Origin: Actinocatenispora thailandica
GTDB lineage: Bacteria; Actinomycetota; Actinomycetes; Mycobacteriales; Micromonosporaceae
DNA: 64,000 nucleotides
Direction of reading: 5' to 3'
Assembly (NCBI RefSeq): GCF_016865425.1
Contig: NZ_AP023355.1
Location: 2,168,198-2,232,197 of the forward strand
Part shown: in pieces, positions 16,725 through 25,141 of the stretch
Position numbering within the stretch: the first letter of the stretch is position 1
Layout of the letters: the number at the start of each line of letters is the position of its first letter
Position numbers and translations under genes: made by a program
Notes under the pieces: generated by a model
Told to the model about the DNA's origin: nothing
Database searches by the model: none
What the model saw: only the letters and a program-made list of their open reading frames with translations

Positions 16725-16946
16725 TCAACCGTGTTGGGTGGACAGGAACCGGTAGCGCCAGACGGCGTCGCCGGTGGGTGCGTCGTCGCGGCGGTAGTTC
16801 AACCGCCAGATGTCGGGCAGTCCGTCCACGGTGCTGTCCACCGTGGTCATCTCCAGGTGCGGTGCTGGCACCGGATCGGTCAGCGGCACCGTGATGCGTT
16901 CCCCGTCCCGGGGTCCGCCGACGAGTTCGATCTCCACATCAGGCAT
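16725..16946 (-). CDS. Small conserved-looking hypothetical protein
   Basis: 73 residues from ATG 16946, supported by AAGGGG 7 bases upstream. The start MPDVEIELVGGPRDGERITVP has the VGGPxDGE pattern found in many short actinobacterial and phage hypothetical proteins. The rest is beta-rich with WRYRF near the end. It has no cysteine motif or signal peptide. The function is unknown. It converges with the membrane protein gene, with stops only about 2 bases apart. Confidence 0.65.
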   Translation of the reverse strand: MPDVEIELVGGPRDGERITVPLTDPVPAPHLEMTTVDSTVDGLPDIWRLNYRRDDAPTGDAVWRYRFLSTQHG

Positions 16947-17331
16947 GAGTCCGCCCCTTCCCGCGTGGGTGGTGAGCGGCCACCTGCAATGGCGGCCCGT
17001 GCGGCCGGGGCCGGGCGCCCAACGGCAACGCACCGGCCTCCCATCGATCGTAACGGCGCCGTCGGCGCCGGCCAGCGGGAAGCGCGGGCACTGGTACCGG
17101 TCGGGTAACCGGGCGTGGTCCACGGCACGCCGGTACGACCCCGAACGGCTCCGAGTCGTGTATCCTTTTGGCGTTGCAGTCGTAGTTTCCCCGAACGTTT
17201 GATGCGCACGCGGGATTTGTGACAGCGGGGCGTCTCGTTTTTCGGGAAGATCTCTCCGAAGGGTCGATCGGCTCCCGCCGCAACAAGGCGGTCGCCCGCG
17301 CGGCGGCCGAGTAGCTACCACAAGGAGAGTC
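16947..17331. promoter_or_regulatory. Divergent intergenic region and cspA 5' leader
   Basis: These 385 bases separate the small minus-strand gene from the cold-shock gene and contain no supported gene. A TATCCT at 17161-17166 could be a -10 box for cspA; no clear -35 is present. This would leave an mRNA leader of about 160 bases, and long leaders are usual for cold-shock genes. The leader ends with CTACCACAAGGAGAGTC before ATG, an excellent ribosome site. Confidence 0.45.
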
Positions 17332-17535
17332 ATGGCACAGGGTACGGTCAAGTGGTTCAACCCGGACAAGGGCTTCGGCTTCATCACGCCTGACGGCGGC
17401 GAGCCGGACGTGTTCGTCCACTTCTCCGCCATCGAGGGCTCCGGCTACCGGAACCTCGAGGAGAACCAGCGCGTCGAGTTCGACGTGACGCAGGGCGCGA
17501 AGGGCCCGCAGGCCGAGCGCGTCCGCGGCATCTGA
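17332..17535 (+). CDS. Cold-shock protein (CspA family)
   Basis: 67 residues, the full length of a bacterial cold-shock domain. The RNA-binding motifs are clear: KGFGFI (RNP1) near residues 15-20 and VFVHFSAI (RNP2) near 30-37. It binds single-stranded nucleic acid and acts as an RNA chaperone. AAGGAG lies 4 bases upstream of the ATG, and a strong hairpin terminator follows, so it is monocistronic. Nothing is unusual in the protein. Confidence 0.95.
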   Translation: MAQGTVKWFNPDKGFGFITPDGGEPDVFVHFSAIEGSGYRNLEENQRVEFDVTQGAKGPQAERVRGI

Positions 17536-17567
17536 GCCACGGGCCTGGTTACACACCAGACGCGAAG

Positions 17568-17603
17568 CGACCCCCGATGCGATGCGCATCGGGGGTCGTT
17601 TGT
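17568..17603 (+). terminator. Intrinsic terminator of the cold-shock gene
   Basis: Perfect 14-bp stem CGACCCCCGATGCG (17568-17581) with its complement at 17585-17598, a 3-base loop, then TTTGT. It lies 32 bases after the cspA stop. It may also end the convergent desaturase transcript. Confidence 0.9.
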
Positions 17604-17628
17604 CGTTCACTGAACTTTCGTGTCCGGT

Positions 17629-18690
17629 TCAGGCGGTTTCGGCCGCCGCGGCCCGGCGCAGCGGCGCACCCACCTCGTGCAGGTGCCGCAGCGCCTCCCG
17701 GTAGGACCGCAGCAGCCCGGTCTCGCGGTACGAGACGCCGTACTCGGTGCAGAACGCCTGGATCAGCGGCTGGGACCGGCGCAGGTTCGGCCGCGGCATG
17801 CTCGGGAACAGGTGGTGCTCGATCTGGTAGTTGAGCCCGCCGAGCGCGAAGTCGACGAACCGGCCGCCTCGCACGTTGCGCGAGGTGAGCACCTGCCGGC
17901 GCAGGTAGTCGACGTTGTCCTCGCGCCGCAGCGTGGGCATGCCCTTGTGGTTCGGGGCGAAGCTGCACCCCATGTAGAGCCCGAACAGCCCCTGCTGGAC
18001 GGCCGCGAACACCAGCGCGTGCACCGGCGACATGACCAGCAGCAGTATCGTCAGATAGCCACCGATGTGCGCCACCAGCAGCGCCACCTCGGCGATCTTC
18101 GCCTTGCCGGACGGCCGCAGCAGCGCCCGCACGCTCGCCACGTGCAGGTTGAACCCCTCCAGCAGCAGCATCGGGAAGAACAGGTACGCCTGCGATCGGG
18201 TCAGCAGGCCGGCCAGGCCGCGCCGCGTGGCGGTGTGCTCCTCGACGAACACCAGCGCGCCGGGCGCCACGTCCGGGTCCCGGTCCTCGTCGTTCGGGTT
18301 CGCGTGGTGCCGGTTGTGCTTGCTCACCCACCAACCGAACGACAGCCCGACGGCGAAGTTGCCGTGCAGCATCCCGACCAGCCGGTTGATCCGGTGCGAG
18401 CGGAAGATCTGCTGGTGGCCGGCGTCGTGGCCGACGAACGCGAGCTGGGTGAACACCACCGCGAGGGCGGCGGCGACGATCAGCTGGTACCAGGAGTTGC
18501 CGAGCAGCAGGACCGCGACCCAGCCGGCGACGAACAGCACGCCGTTGATCGCCATCTTGGCGCCGTAGTAGCCGGTGCGCCGGCGCAGCAGCCCGGCCCG
18601 GCGGATCCGGCGGGACAGCTCCGCGTAGTCCGAGCCGGTTCGGTGCCATGGCTCCGGTGCGGCGAGCGCTTTCGGGTACGGGACGGTCAT
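17629..18690 (-). CDS. Membrane fatty acid desaturase
   Basis: 353 residues from ATG 18690, chosen because GGAGG sits about 5 bases upstream; an in-frame GTG 17 codons earlier is less well supported. The three histidine boxes of acyl-lipid/acyl-CoA desaturases are present: HDAGH (about 86-90), HNRHH (about 124-128) and QIEHH (about 288-292). They hold the di-iron centre. Hydrophobic pairs lie before the first box and near residues 200-245. It inserts a double bond into membrane fatty acids, using ferredoxin or a similar donor. The gene is next to a cold-shock gene, which fits a membrane-fluidity response, but they are convergent and not an operon. Confidence 0.9.
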   Translation of the reverse strand: MTVPYPKALAAPEPWHRTGSDYAELSRRIRRAGLLRRRTGYYGAKMAINGVLFVAGWVAVLLLGNSWYQLIVAAALAVVFTQLAFVGHDAGHQQIFRSHRINRLVGMLHGNFAVGLSFGWWVSKHNRHHANPNDEDRDPDVAPGALVFVEEHTATRRGLAGLLTRSQAYLFFPMLLLEGFNLHVASVRALLRPSGKAKIAEVALLVAHIGGYLTILLLVMSPVHALVFAAVQQGLFGLYMGCSFAPNHKGMPTLRREDNVDYLRRQVLTSRNVRGGRFVDFALGGLNYQIEHHLFPSMPRPNLRRSQPLIQAFCTEYGVSYRETGLLRSYREALRHLHEVGAPLRRAAAAETA

Positions 18691-19055
18691 CGTGGCCTCC
18701 GGCACGATCCGTGAACGTGCCGCCCAGGCGCCGGACGTCACCGCACCGCAGGCGGAGCCGGTGGGGGACCGGGGGTGGCTCCGCGGTGTGCGCCCAAGTA
18801 TGCCGCTGACCGGCGGGTGAACCTAATCGGCGCCGGCCGCGACCGGTTTTCGCCACGGGCCCGGCGCCCCCCTCCGGCGGCGGAGCCGTCGCCGACTCTT
18901 TACCGGTGAGATTCCCGGATCCTCCCCCGTGCCGGAGGAAAAGCATCGATGATCAAGGATGACTGGCACGCGGATCGTCGGGCTGATCCGGTTCTGTGCC
19001 ATTCTGGTACGGGGAGATCCTTTACGCCTCTCGGTGCGGGACGAGGGTGGTGTTG
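18691..19055. promoter_or_regulatory. Divergent intergenic region between desaturase and penicillin-binding protein genes
   Basis: This stretch should contain the promoters of both genes. It also has a good ribosome site (GGAGGAAAAG) before an ATG at 18949 that opens an ORF out of frame with the penicillin-binding protein. That ORF has shadow-like composition once it enters the PBP gene, so it is not called. No clear promoter boxes are seen. Confidence 0.35.
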
Positions 19056-21146
19056 GTGCGTCGACAGAATTCGCTGCTGGGTGACCTGGCTTCGTTGCTG
19101 GTCTGCGGGGTGCTCGCCGGCATCGTGGTGGCGCTGCTCGCGTTCCCCGGCTTCGGGGTCAGCGGCCTCGCGGTCAAGTCGGGCACCGGGGTGTTCACCA
19201 ACAGTTCCGACCAGCTGAAGATCCCGCCGCCGCCGCAGAACTCCTACCTGTACGCGAACGACGGCAAGACGCTGATCACGACGTTCTACTCGGACAACCG
19301 GACGCCCACCACGATCGATCACATCCCGACGGTGATGCAGCACGCGATCGTGGCCGCCGAGGACACCAGGTTCTACCAGCACCACGGCGTCGACCCGCGC
19401 GGCGTGGTGCGGGCACTTCTGGCCAACCGCAGCGCCGGGCAGGTCTCCGAGGGCGCGTCGACACTGACCATGCAGTACGTGCGCAACGTGCGGATCTACT
19501 CGGCGAAGACGCCGCAGGAGCTGCACGCCGCCACCGAGCAGTCGATGGCCCGCAAGATCCAGGAGATGCGCTACGCGCTCGCGCTGGAGCGCAAGCTGTC
19601 CAAGAAGCAGATCATGCAGGGCTACCTGAACATCGTCTACTTCGGCCACCAGGCGTACGGGATCGTCGCGGCGGCGCGCGTCTACTTCGACACCACGCCG
19701 GACAAGCTGACGCTGGACCAGGCGGCGCTGTTGGCCGGCGTGGTCAAGTCGCCGGACGCGTTCGACCCGGAGTCCGGCGCCGCCGGGCGCAAGGCGGCGC
19801 TGGTGCGCCGTTCGTACGTGCTGGACTCGATGGCCAAGCTGCACTACATCAGCAAGGCGGCGGCGGCCAAGGCGAAGGCGGCGCCGATCGGGCTGCACCC
19901 GTCGAGCACGCCGAACGGCTGCACCGAGGTACCGAGCAAGCACAAGGACTGGGGCTTCTTCTGCGACTGGTTCGTGCAGTGGTGGGACCAGCAGAAGGAG
20001 TTCGGCGCGACCTCGGCGGCGCGGGAGAACACGCTGCGTACCGGCGGCTACAAGATCGTCACGTCGCTGGACCCGAAGGTGCAGGCCTCGGCGCGCAAGG
20101 CGTCGCTCGCGGTGTACTCGAAGACCAACACCAAGGCGCTGCCGATCGCCGCGATCGAACCCGGTAGCGGTCGGGTGGTGGCGATGGCGGTCAACCGCGA
20201 CTACAGCCTGAAGAAGAACCCGTACGGGATGAAGAACCGGCCGAACACCGTGGACCAGCTGGTCGCCGGCGGTGGTGACGTCAACGGGTACCAGACCGGG
20301 TCGACGTTCAAGATGTTCACCATGCTCGCGGCGCTGGAATCCGGGCTGCCGCTGGACACCGGGTTCCACGCGCCGAGCCCGCTGCGTACCAACTACATCG
20401 CCGGCAACGGCTACTACTCGCCGGTGAACGACAACCCGAAGTGGATGGACGGCTACCGGACGATGTGGGACGGCTACGGCCGGTCGGTCAACACCTACTT
20501 CGTCTGGCTGGAGCAGAAGATCGGCGCCGAGAAGGCCGTGAACATGGCCAAGCGGCTCGGCATCAAGTTCCGGGCGCACACCGACGCGATGTACGCGTCC
20601 AAGGGTCGGGCGCACGGCTGGGGCGCCTTCACCCTGGGCGTCGCCCAGACCACCCCGCTGGACCTTGCGAACGCGTACGCGACGGTGGCCGCCGAGGGCG
20701 TCTACTGCAAGGAACTGCCGGTCGAGTCCATCGTGGACGCCCGGGGGCACGGGTCGGACGCGGCCAAGCCGCAGTGCCATCGCGCGGTGTCCAAGGACGT
20801 GGCCCGGGCGGCGACCGATGCGGCCCGCTGCCCGGTCGGCCAGCAGGGCTTCTACCACAAGTGCAACGGTGGAACGGCGCCCGAGGTGGGCCGGATGTTC
20901 GGCTCCCGGCCGCTCGGCGGCAAGACCGGAAGCTCGGAGACCAACGCGACCGAATCGTTCGTCGGGTTCACCCCGCAGATCGCCGCGGCGGCCACCGCCT
21001 GCACCCCGGACAATCCGTGGGACTCGGTCGGCGCCGGCGTCTCCTCGTCGGTGGACGTCGCCGTGGCGAAGACGATGCTCACCGCGCTGTCCGGCGACCC
21101 GATCCGCGGCTTCCACCAACCCTCGCACCACATCGCCTACGGCTGA
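19056..21146 (+). CDS. Class A penicillin-binding protein (glycosyltransferase/transpeptidase)
   Basis: About 696 residues. The start is one of three nearby GTG codons (19047, 19050, 19056); 19056 gives the best spacing from GAGG. A short cytosolic tail and one membrane helix (about residues 8-32) precede the GT51 domain with AAEDTRFYQHHGVDPRG (about 100-116) and EGASTLTMQYVRN, then the transpeptidase domain with catalytic STFK (about 415), SVN (about 476) and KTG (about 622). It polymerises and cross-links peptidoglycan at the outer face of the membrane. There is no PASTA domain, and the C-terminal tail is short. Cysteines in the C-terminal part suggest extracytoplasmic disulfides. Confidence 0.9.
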   Translation: MRRQNSLLGDLASLLVCGVLAGIVVALLAFPGFGVSGLAVKSGTGVFTNSSDQLKIPPPPQNSYLYANDGKTLITTFYSDNRTPTTIDHIPTVMQHAIVAAEDTRFYQHHGVDPRGVVRALLANRSAGQVSEGASTLTMQYVRNVRIYSAKTPQELHAATEQSMARKIQEMRYALALERKLSKKQIMQGYLNIVYFGHQAYGIVAAARVYFDTTPDKLTLDQAALLAGVVKSPDAFDPESGAAGRKAALVRRSYVLDSMAKLHYISKAAAAKAKAAPIGLHPSSTPNGCTEVPSKHKDWGFFCDWFVQWWDQQKEFGATSAARENTLRTGGYKIVTSLDPKVQASARKASLAVYSKTNTKALPIAAIEPGSGRVVAMAVNRDYSLKKNPYGMKNRPNTVDQLVAGGGDVNGYQTGSTFKMFTMLAALESGLPLDTGFHAPSPLRTNYIAGNGYYSPVNDNPKWMDGYRTMWDGYGRSVNTYFVWLEQKIGAEKAVNMAKRLGIKFRAHTDAMYASKGRAHGWGAFTLGVAQTTPLDLANAYATVAAEGVYCKELPVESIVDARGHGSDAAKPQCHRAVSKDVARAATDAARCPVGQQGFYHKCNGGTAPEVGRMFGSRPLGGKTGSSETNATESFVGFTPQIAAAATACTPDNPWDSVGAGVSSSVDVAVAKTMLTALSGDPIRGFHQPSHHIAYG

Positions 21147-21241
21147 TCGGCCTCGCCGCATCGCCCGCGCCCGATCCGCGGCGCGGTGGCTGGCCGGCGG
21201 CATCCGTGCGGCCCGGTGGACTGGCCCGCGGCGAACCGGCG

Positions 21242-21308
21242 GTGGCGTGGCCCGCCGCTGCGCCGGGGCGGCCCCGTGGCGTGGCCCGCCGCTGCGCCGG
21301 GGCGGCCC
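21242..21308. repeat. 34-bp tandem duplication
   Basis: Two adjacent copies of a 34-base GC-rich unit starting GTGGCGTGGCCCGCCGCTGC, at 21242-21275 and 21276-21308/9. It lies between the penicillin-binding protein gene and the convergent PRC-barrel gene. Each unit is rich in self-complementary GGCC/GCCG strings and may fold. Confidence 0.7.
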
Positions 21309-21321
21309 GGTGGCCGCCGGC

Positions 21322-21681
21322 TCAGCGGCGGGCGAGGCGGCGCCCGGACGATGTCGGGGCCGGGGTGTATCCCAGCTGGTAGTGGGCGTAGATCTCCGGC
21401 TCGCGCTCGGCGGGCAACTCCTCGTCCACTGCCAGCGTCGGCGAGTTCTTGATCTGACCCTTGTCGTACGGCACCTGCAGGTCGCTGCGGCCCACCCGGG
21501 CGCCGTCCAGCGGTACCAGGGCGATCTTGCGCATCCCCGGCAGGCCGAGGCGGACCGCCGCGAACATCGGTTCGTCCGTCGCGGCGTCGACGTAGACCGA
21601 CTCCAGCGTGCCGATCTTCCCACCGTCTGGACCCACCACCGGTGCGCCCTTCCACTGCGAGATGTCCTGAATTCCGATCAT
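21322..21681 (-). CDS. PRC-barrel domain protein
   Basis: 119 residues from ATG 21681; an upstream in-frame start adds 10 residues with a poorer ribosome site. A PRC-barrel (residues about 3-75) is shown by WKGAPVVGPDGGKIGTLESV, VRLGLPGMRKIALVPLDGA and VPYDKGQIKNSPTL. The C-terminus has IYAHYQLGY, common in actinobacterial PRC-barrel proteins of unknown role that may bind membranes or stress partners. It has no signal peptide. It is convergent with the PBP gene and divergent from a secreted glycosidase gene. Confidence 0.82.
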   Translation of the reverse strand: MIGIQDISQWKGAPVVGPDGGKIGTLESVYVDAATDEPMFAAVRLGLPGMRKIALVPLDGARVGRSDLQVPYDKGQIKNSPTLAVDEELPAEREPEIYAHYQLGYTPAPTSSGRRLARR

Positions 21682-21837
21682 TCCTGCCCCCGAAGTCCTG
21701 GGTACTGTCACCGATATTCTCCCGCCTTATCCGGTTCTACGTGGCAAAACGTCACGCCCCGTACAGCCAGGCGATCTTGACCGGACCGTCCCATCGGTGC
21801 TGAGATCCATCCGCAGTCGACAAGGACGGAGACTTCC

Positions 21838-23091
21838 ATGCGCCGTATCCGGTCCCACCGATGGCTCGCGGCCGGGCTCGCCGCGGCCGGCCTCGCGCTC
21901 GCCGTACCGGCGTCCGCGGTCGCGGCACCCGCGACGCTCACCCCGGCCGCAGCGGTCGGTGACGTGCAGCTCACCGGTACCCAGCGACTCGCGTCCGGGG
22001 TCACCCTGGCCACCTTCACCGCCACCGTGTCGCACGGCACCGTCACCGGCGAGCTGGTCACCGCCGATCTCGCCGACCGGCACGTGTCGGTGCGGCTGCT
22101 GCGGCCGGACGCGGTGGCCCAGCGCGAGACGGTGACGCAGCTGACCGCGGCCGAGCACGCGGTCGCCGGCGTCAACGCCGACTACTTCAACATCAGCGAG
22201 TCGCAGCATCCCGGCGTCGAGGCGACCGGCTCCTCCGACGGCCCGGAGGTCGACGGTGGCCGCGCCGTCAAGGCCGCGGTGCCCGACTCGCAGCGGTTCG
22301 GCCCGGCGATGGCGCCCGGCACCTCCACCCGCGACGTGATCGGCGTCGGTGTCGACGGGCGGGCCCGGTTGGGCACCCTCACCCTGGCCGGCAGCGTCGT
22401 CACCCCCGCCCACCGGTACCCGCTGGCCGGGCTCAACCAGTACGCGGTCACCGAGGGCGGCATCGACGCGTTCACCAGCGCCTGGGGCGCCACCTCGCGG
22501 GAGCGTGCGGTGTGCGGCAGCGACACCAGGCGGGGCGACCCGTGCAGTACCGACACCGCCGAGGTGACGATCCGGCACGGCCGGGTGGTCGCGGTCGCCG
22601 ACGCGCCGGGCGCCGGTGCGATCCCGGCCGGTAGTACCGTCCTGGTCGGCCGCGAGGCGGGTGCGGACACCCTGCGCGGGCTGCACGTCGGTGACCCGGT
22701 GCACGTCTCGTACCGGCTGGCCGGCGCGCACGTGCCGTTCCGGGTCGCGGTGGGCGGCGCGCCGATCATGCGCGACGGCGCCACCCTGACCGGCGTCGAC
22801 GACAAGGTCGCGGCCACCCGTACCGGGGCCGGGATCAGCGCGGACGGCCGCCGGCTGTACCTGATGACCACCGACGGGCTGGCCGAGTCCGGCAGCGGGC
22901 TGACCCTCGCCGAGGAGGCCGGGCTGCTGGCCGGCTTCGGCGCGACGGACGCGATGAACCTGGACGGTGGTGGCTCCACCACCTGTGCCGCCCGGCTGCC
23001 CGGCAGCGACCGGGTGAGCCTGGTGAACAAGCTGCCCGTCGGCGCGGCCGAGCGCCCGGTGGCCAACGGCCTGGGCATCGTCTCCCGCTGA
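21838..23091 (+). CDS. Secreted phosphodiester glycosidase-like (NAGPA domain) protein
   Basis: 417 residues with a Sec signal peptide (residues 1-~29: MRRIRSHRW, hydrophobic core, AVAA). The mature protein carries the NAGPA/DUF2233 domain. Signature strings are VNADYFNI near 118, ADGRRLYLMTTDG near 335-347, and AMNLDGGGSTT near 375-385, where the family keeps its catalytic acidic residues. Family members cleave sugar-phosphodiester or alpha-GlcNAc linkages in cell-wall polymers. The start ATG follows GGACGGAGAC with suitable spacing. A strong terminator begins 3 bases after the stop. Confidence 0.83.
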   Translation: MRRIRSHRWLAAGLAAAGLALAVPASAVAAPATLTPAAAVGDVQLTGTQRLASGVTLATFTATVSHGTVTGELVTADLADRHVSVRLLRPDAVAQRETVTQLTAAEHAVAGVNADYFNISESQHPGVEATGSSDGPEVDGGRAVKAAVPDSQRFGPAMAPGTSTRDVIGVGVDGRARLGTLTLAGSVVTPAHRYPLAGLNQYAVTEGGIDAFTSAWGATSRERAVCGSDTRRGDPCSTDTAEVTIRHGRVVAVADAPGAGAIPAGSTVLVGREAGADTLRGLHVGDPVHVSYRLAGAHVPFRVAVGGAPIMRDGATLTGVDDKVAATRTGAGISADGRRLYLMTTDGLAESGSGLTLAEEAGLLAGFGATDAMNLDGGGSTTCAARLPGSDRVSLVNKLPVGAAERPVANGLGIVSR

Positions 23092-23094
23092 ACC

Positions 23095-23130
23095 CGGATG
23101 GCCGGGTCCGGACCCGGACCCGGCCATCCG
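23095..23130 (+). terminator. Long hairpin terminator after the NAGPA-type gene
   Basis: Inverted repeat CGGATGGCCGGGT (23095-23107) with its complement at 23118-23130; the loop can pair three more bases, giving a stem of about 16 bp. It starts 3 bases after the stop codon. Its right arm overlaps the first unit of the 16-bp tandem array that follows. Confidence 0.8.
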
Positions 23131-23251
23131 TGTTGCCGGCCATCCGTGTTGCCGGCCATCCGTGTTGCCGGCCATCCGTGTTGCCGGCCATCCGTGTTGC
23201 CGGCCGCCCGGGTTGCCGGTCGCCTGGGTTGTCGGCCGCCCGGGTGGCTGC
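23124..23251. repeat. 16-bp tandem repeat array, 8 units
   Basis: Five perfect copies of CCATCCGTGTTGCCGG (23124-23203) are followed by three diverged copies (23204-23251) of exactly the same length. There is no spacer, so it is not a CRISPR. It is non-coding, between a terminator and the convergent CDP-alcohol phosphotransferase gene. The graded divergence suggests expansion by slippage from the left end. Confidence 0.9.
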
Positions 23252-23316
23252 CCGTGCCGGCGGAGGGCGGGACCGCCCCGGCCGCGCACGGACCGGCGGC
23301 GGGGCCGGGGGAGCGG

Positions 23317-24471
23317 TCAACGGAGGCCGGGCGCGCGGCGCAGGACCATCGCGAACACCCGCGCCGCGTCCGCGTTCACCAGCACCGCGAGTACGGCGAG
23401 ACCGGCCAGCGGCGCCGACACCGCGGCGGCGACCGCGCACAGCAACAGCCGTACGTCCCGGCGCAGCAGCCGCTGCGGCGCGCCCGGCGCCAGGACGTTG
23501 ATGTAGGACACCAGCAGGCTGCCGGCGGCTGCGGCGAACCCGAACGCCCAGTCGACCGGCCGGCCGCCGGCCGCGAGGACCAGCCCGGCGATGATGGCCA
23601 GATCGGCGTAGCGGTCCAGGATCGTGTCCAGCAACGCGCCGCGCCGGGAGGTGCGCAGGCCGATCCGGGCCACCTCACCGTCCACCCCGTCCAGCGCGTT
23701 CCCGGCCTGGACCAGCACGCCACCCAGCAGCATCGTCCACCAGTGCCCGCCGAACCCGATCACCGCCGCACCGGCGACCGCGACCGCGAAGCTCACGCCG
23801 CTGAGCAGGTCCGGCCACACCCCGGTCCGCGCCAGCAGCAGCGTCACCGGCCGAGACAGCGGCCGGTTCAGGTACCGGCAGACCAGTCCGTCGGTGGATT
23901 TCGAGCCGTACCGCTGCCACAGCGCCCGGTGCACCCGGCGCCCGTCCCGGTCGTCGACGAGCGTGGTGGCGAACCCGGCCGCCGGGCGCAACCGCAACCC
24001 GGCGATGCCGGCCAGCGCCGCGTCCGCCGGGCCGGCCGCGAGAACCTCCCGCGCGGTGTCGGCGTCGACCACCGCAAGCGTCGCGTCGGTGCACCGGACT
24101 CCGGTCTCGGTCGCCAGATCACGCACCGTCTCCGCGTCGAACACCGCCGCCGCGCCCACCAGCAGGTACCGGCCGGGCGGCAGGTCGGCGGGTGGCGGGC
24201 ACGGCTCGGCCGGTGGCGCGTGCCGGGCGACCAGCCCGGCCACCAGGTCGGGGCCGCGCCGGCCGGCCGACACCAGCACCCGGCGCACCCCGGCAGCGTG
24301 CAGCACTCGTACCGTCCGGTCGAGCAACGGCCGCCCGCCGACCCGGGTCGACTCCACCGGCGGGCGTGCCGCGGGCGGCTCGGCCGCCAGCACGACCACG
24401 GCCACCACCGGTCCGGCCGGATCGGACCACCGTGCCGTGCCGGGCGCCGGCTCGCCCTTGCCTCGGGTCAT
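23317..24471 (-). CDS. CDP-alcohol phosphotransferase fused to a degenerate nucleotidyltransferase-like domain
   Basis: 384 residues. The C-terminal ~190 residues are a membrane CDP-alcohol phosphotransferase with the full catalytic motif DGVDGEVAR, then 8 residues, then GALLDTILD, and several membrane helices. The N-terminal ~160 residues align in outline with a sugar- or inositol-phosphate nucleotidyltransferase (VVVLAAEPP, GGRPLLDRTVRVLHAAGVRRVLV). The order and linker (GSKSTDGLVCRYLNRPLSRP) recall bifunctional IPCT/DIPPS enzymes that make di-myo-inositol-phosphate-type lipids. The usual GxGxR nucleotide loop after LAA is missing, so the N-domain is probably inactive. The product of the reaction is uncertain. 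Confidence 0.75.
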   Translation of the reverse strand: MTRGKGEPAPGTARWSDPAGPVVAVVVLAAEPPAARPPVESTRVGGRPLLDRTVRVLHAAGVRRVLVSAGRRGPDLVAGLVARHAPPAEPCPPPADLPPGRYLLVGAAAVFDAETVRDLATETGVRCTDATLAVVDADTAREVLAAGPADAALAGIAGLRLRPAAGFATTLVDDRDGRRVHRALWQRYGSKSTDGLVCRYLNRPLSRPVTLLLARTGVWPDLLSGVSFAVAVAGAAVIGFGGHWWTMLLGGVLVQAGNALDGVDGEVARIGLRTSRRGALLDTILDRYADLAIIAGLVLAAGGRPVDWAFGFAAAAGSLLVSYINVLAPGAPQRLLRRDVRLLLCAVAAAVSAPLAGLAVLAVLVNADAARVFAMVLRRAPGLR

Positions 24472-24616
24472 CCATCACCTCCGCCACGACCGGCGTACGC
24501 CGTGGCACAGGCACGGTGACGCCGCAACGGATCCGTGGGATCACCCTCGATCCTAGAGCCGCCGGTGGCATCCGGCGGTGCCGGAAATCGCCACCATGCG
24601 ACGCGCAGGGGTGGGC

Positions 24617-24985
24617 TCAGCCGCGCCGGTACCGGCGCATCGCGGCCGGATAGCCGAGCACACCCGCGTCGTAGAGCGGGGTGTGCAGCTCGGTCGCCAG
24701 CCGGCTGGCGACCTTGGCCGAGCCGACCCGGCGGCGGATCCACTCGCCGTCCGCGGCGACCGCGGCGACCGTGGTGTCGGTGGCGGTGGTCTCCGGCTCC
24801 AGGTAGAACTCGACGCCGGAGCGGCTCGCCACGAACTCGCGCAGCTCGTCCAGGTCGGCGGCGGTGGCCTCCCGGTCCAGCATGGACTGGTAGCCGCCGC
24901 GGTGGGCGCGGATCTGGGCGGTCGACCGGATCCCGCGCGGGCGCGACGGCGAGAACAAGCGGCGCAGCCGCGCTGCCAACCCCAT
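24617..24985 (-). CDS. Conserved actinobacterial hypothetical protein
   Basis: 122 residues from ATG 24985, with GGGGAGG 6 bases upstream. The sequence has RLFSPSRPRG, YQSMLDREATAADLDEL, FYLEPETTATDTTVAAVAADGEWIRRRV and a Tyr/Arg-rich end, a pattern I recognise from short actinobacterial proteins sometimes labelled oxidoreductase without evidence. There is no signal peptide, membrane helix or cofactor motif. The function is unknown. Confidence 0.7.
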   Translation of the reverse strand: MGLAARLRRLFSPSRPRGIRSTAQIRAHRGGYQSMLDREATAADLDELREFVASRSGVEFYLEPETTATDTTVAAVAADGEWIRRRVGSAKVASRLATELHTPLYDAGVLGYPAAMRRYRRG

Positions 24986-25067
24986 CCGGACCTCCCCGCT
25001 TCACCCCGGGCCGGGCAACTGCCCGGGTGCCTTCCCGACCGAGGCTACGACGCCTGGATGGAGCGAG

Positions 25068-25105
25068 CCTGCCGGCAAGCTGGGAACAGCCTGGGTGCCG
25101 GCAGG
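25068..25105. terminator. Possible hairpin between two minus-strand genes
   Basis: CCTGCCGGCA (25068-25077) is complementary to 25096-25105 around an 18-base loop. It lies downstream of the membrane protein gene that ends at 25142 and could end its transcript. The loop is long, so the call is weak. Confidence 0.35.
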
Positions 25106-25141
25106 TGCCGTGCCGTCGCGCGTCGGGCCGAGCGACGTGCG

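Noticed and set aside
18949-19218. 89-codon ORF with a good ribosome site (GGAGGAAAAG) upstream of the penicillin-binding protein gene
   Set aside because: Beyond its first ~35 codons it lies out of frame inside the PBP gene and has the Trp/Cys/Arg/Ser-rich composition of a shadow frame. A short upstream leader peptide remains possible, but there is no support.
21242-21308. Coding extension of the penicillin-binding protein through the 34-bp repeats
   Set aside because: The PBP stop at 21144-21146 comes before the repeats, and the other frames show only Arg/Pro-rich shadow.
23124-23251. Possible CRISPR array
   Set aside because: The 16-bp units are directly adjacent with no spacers, and there are no cas genes nearby. 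It is a simple tandem array.
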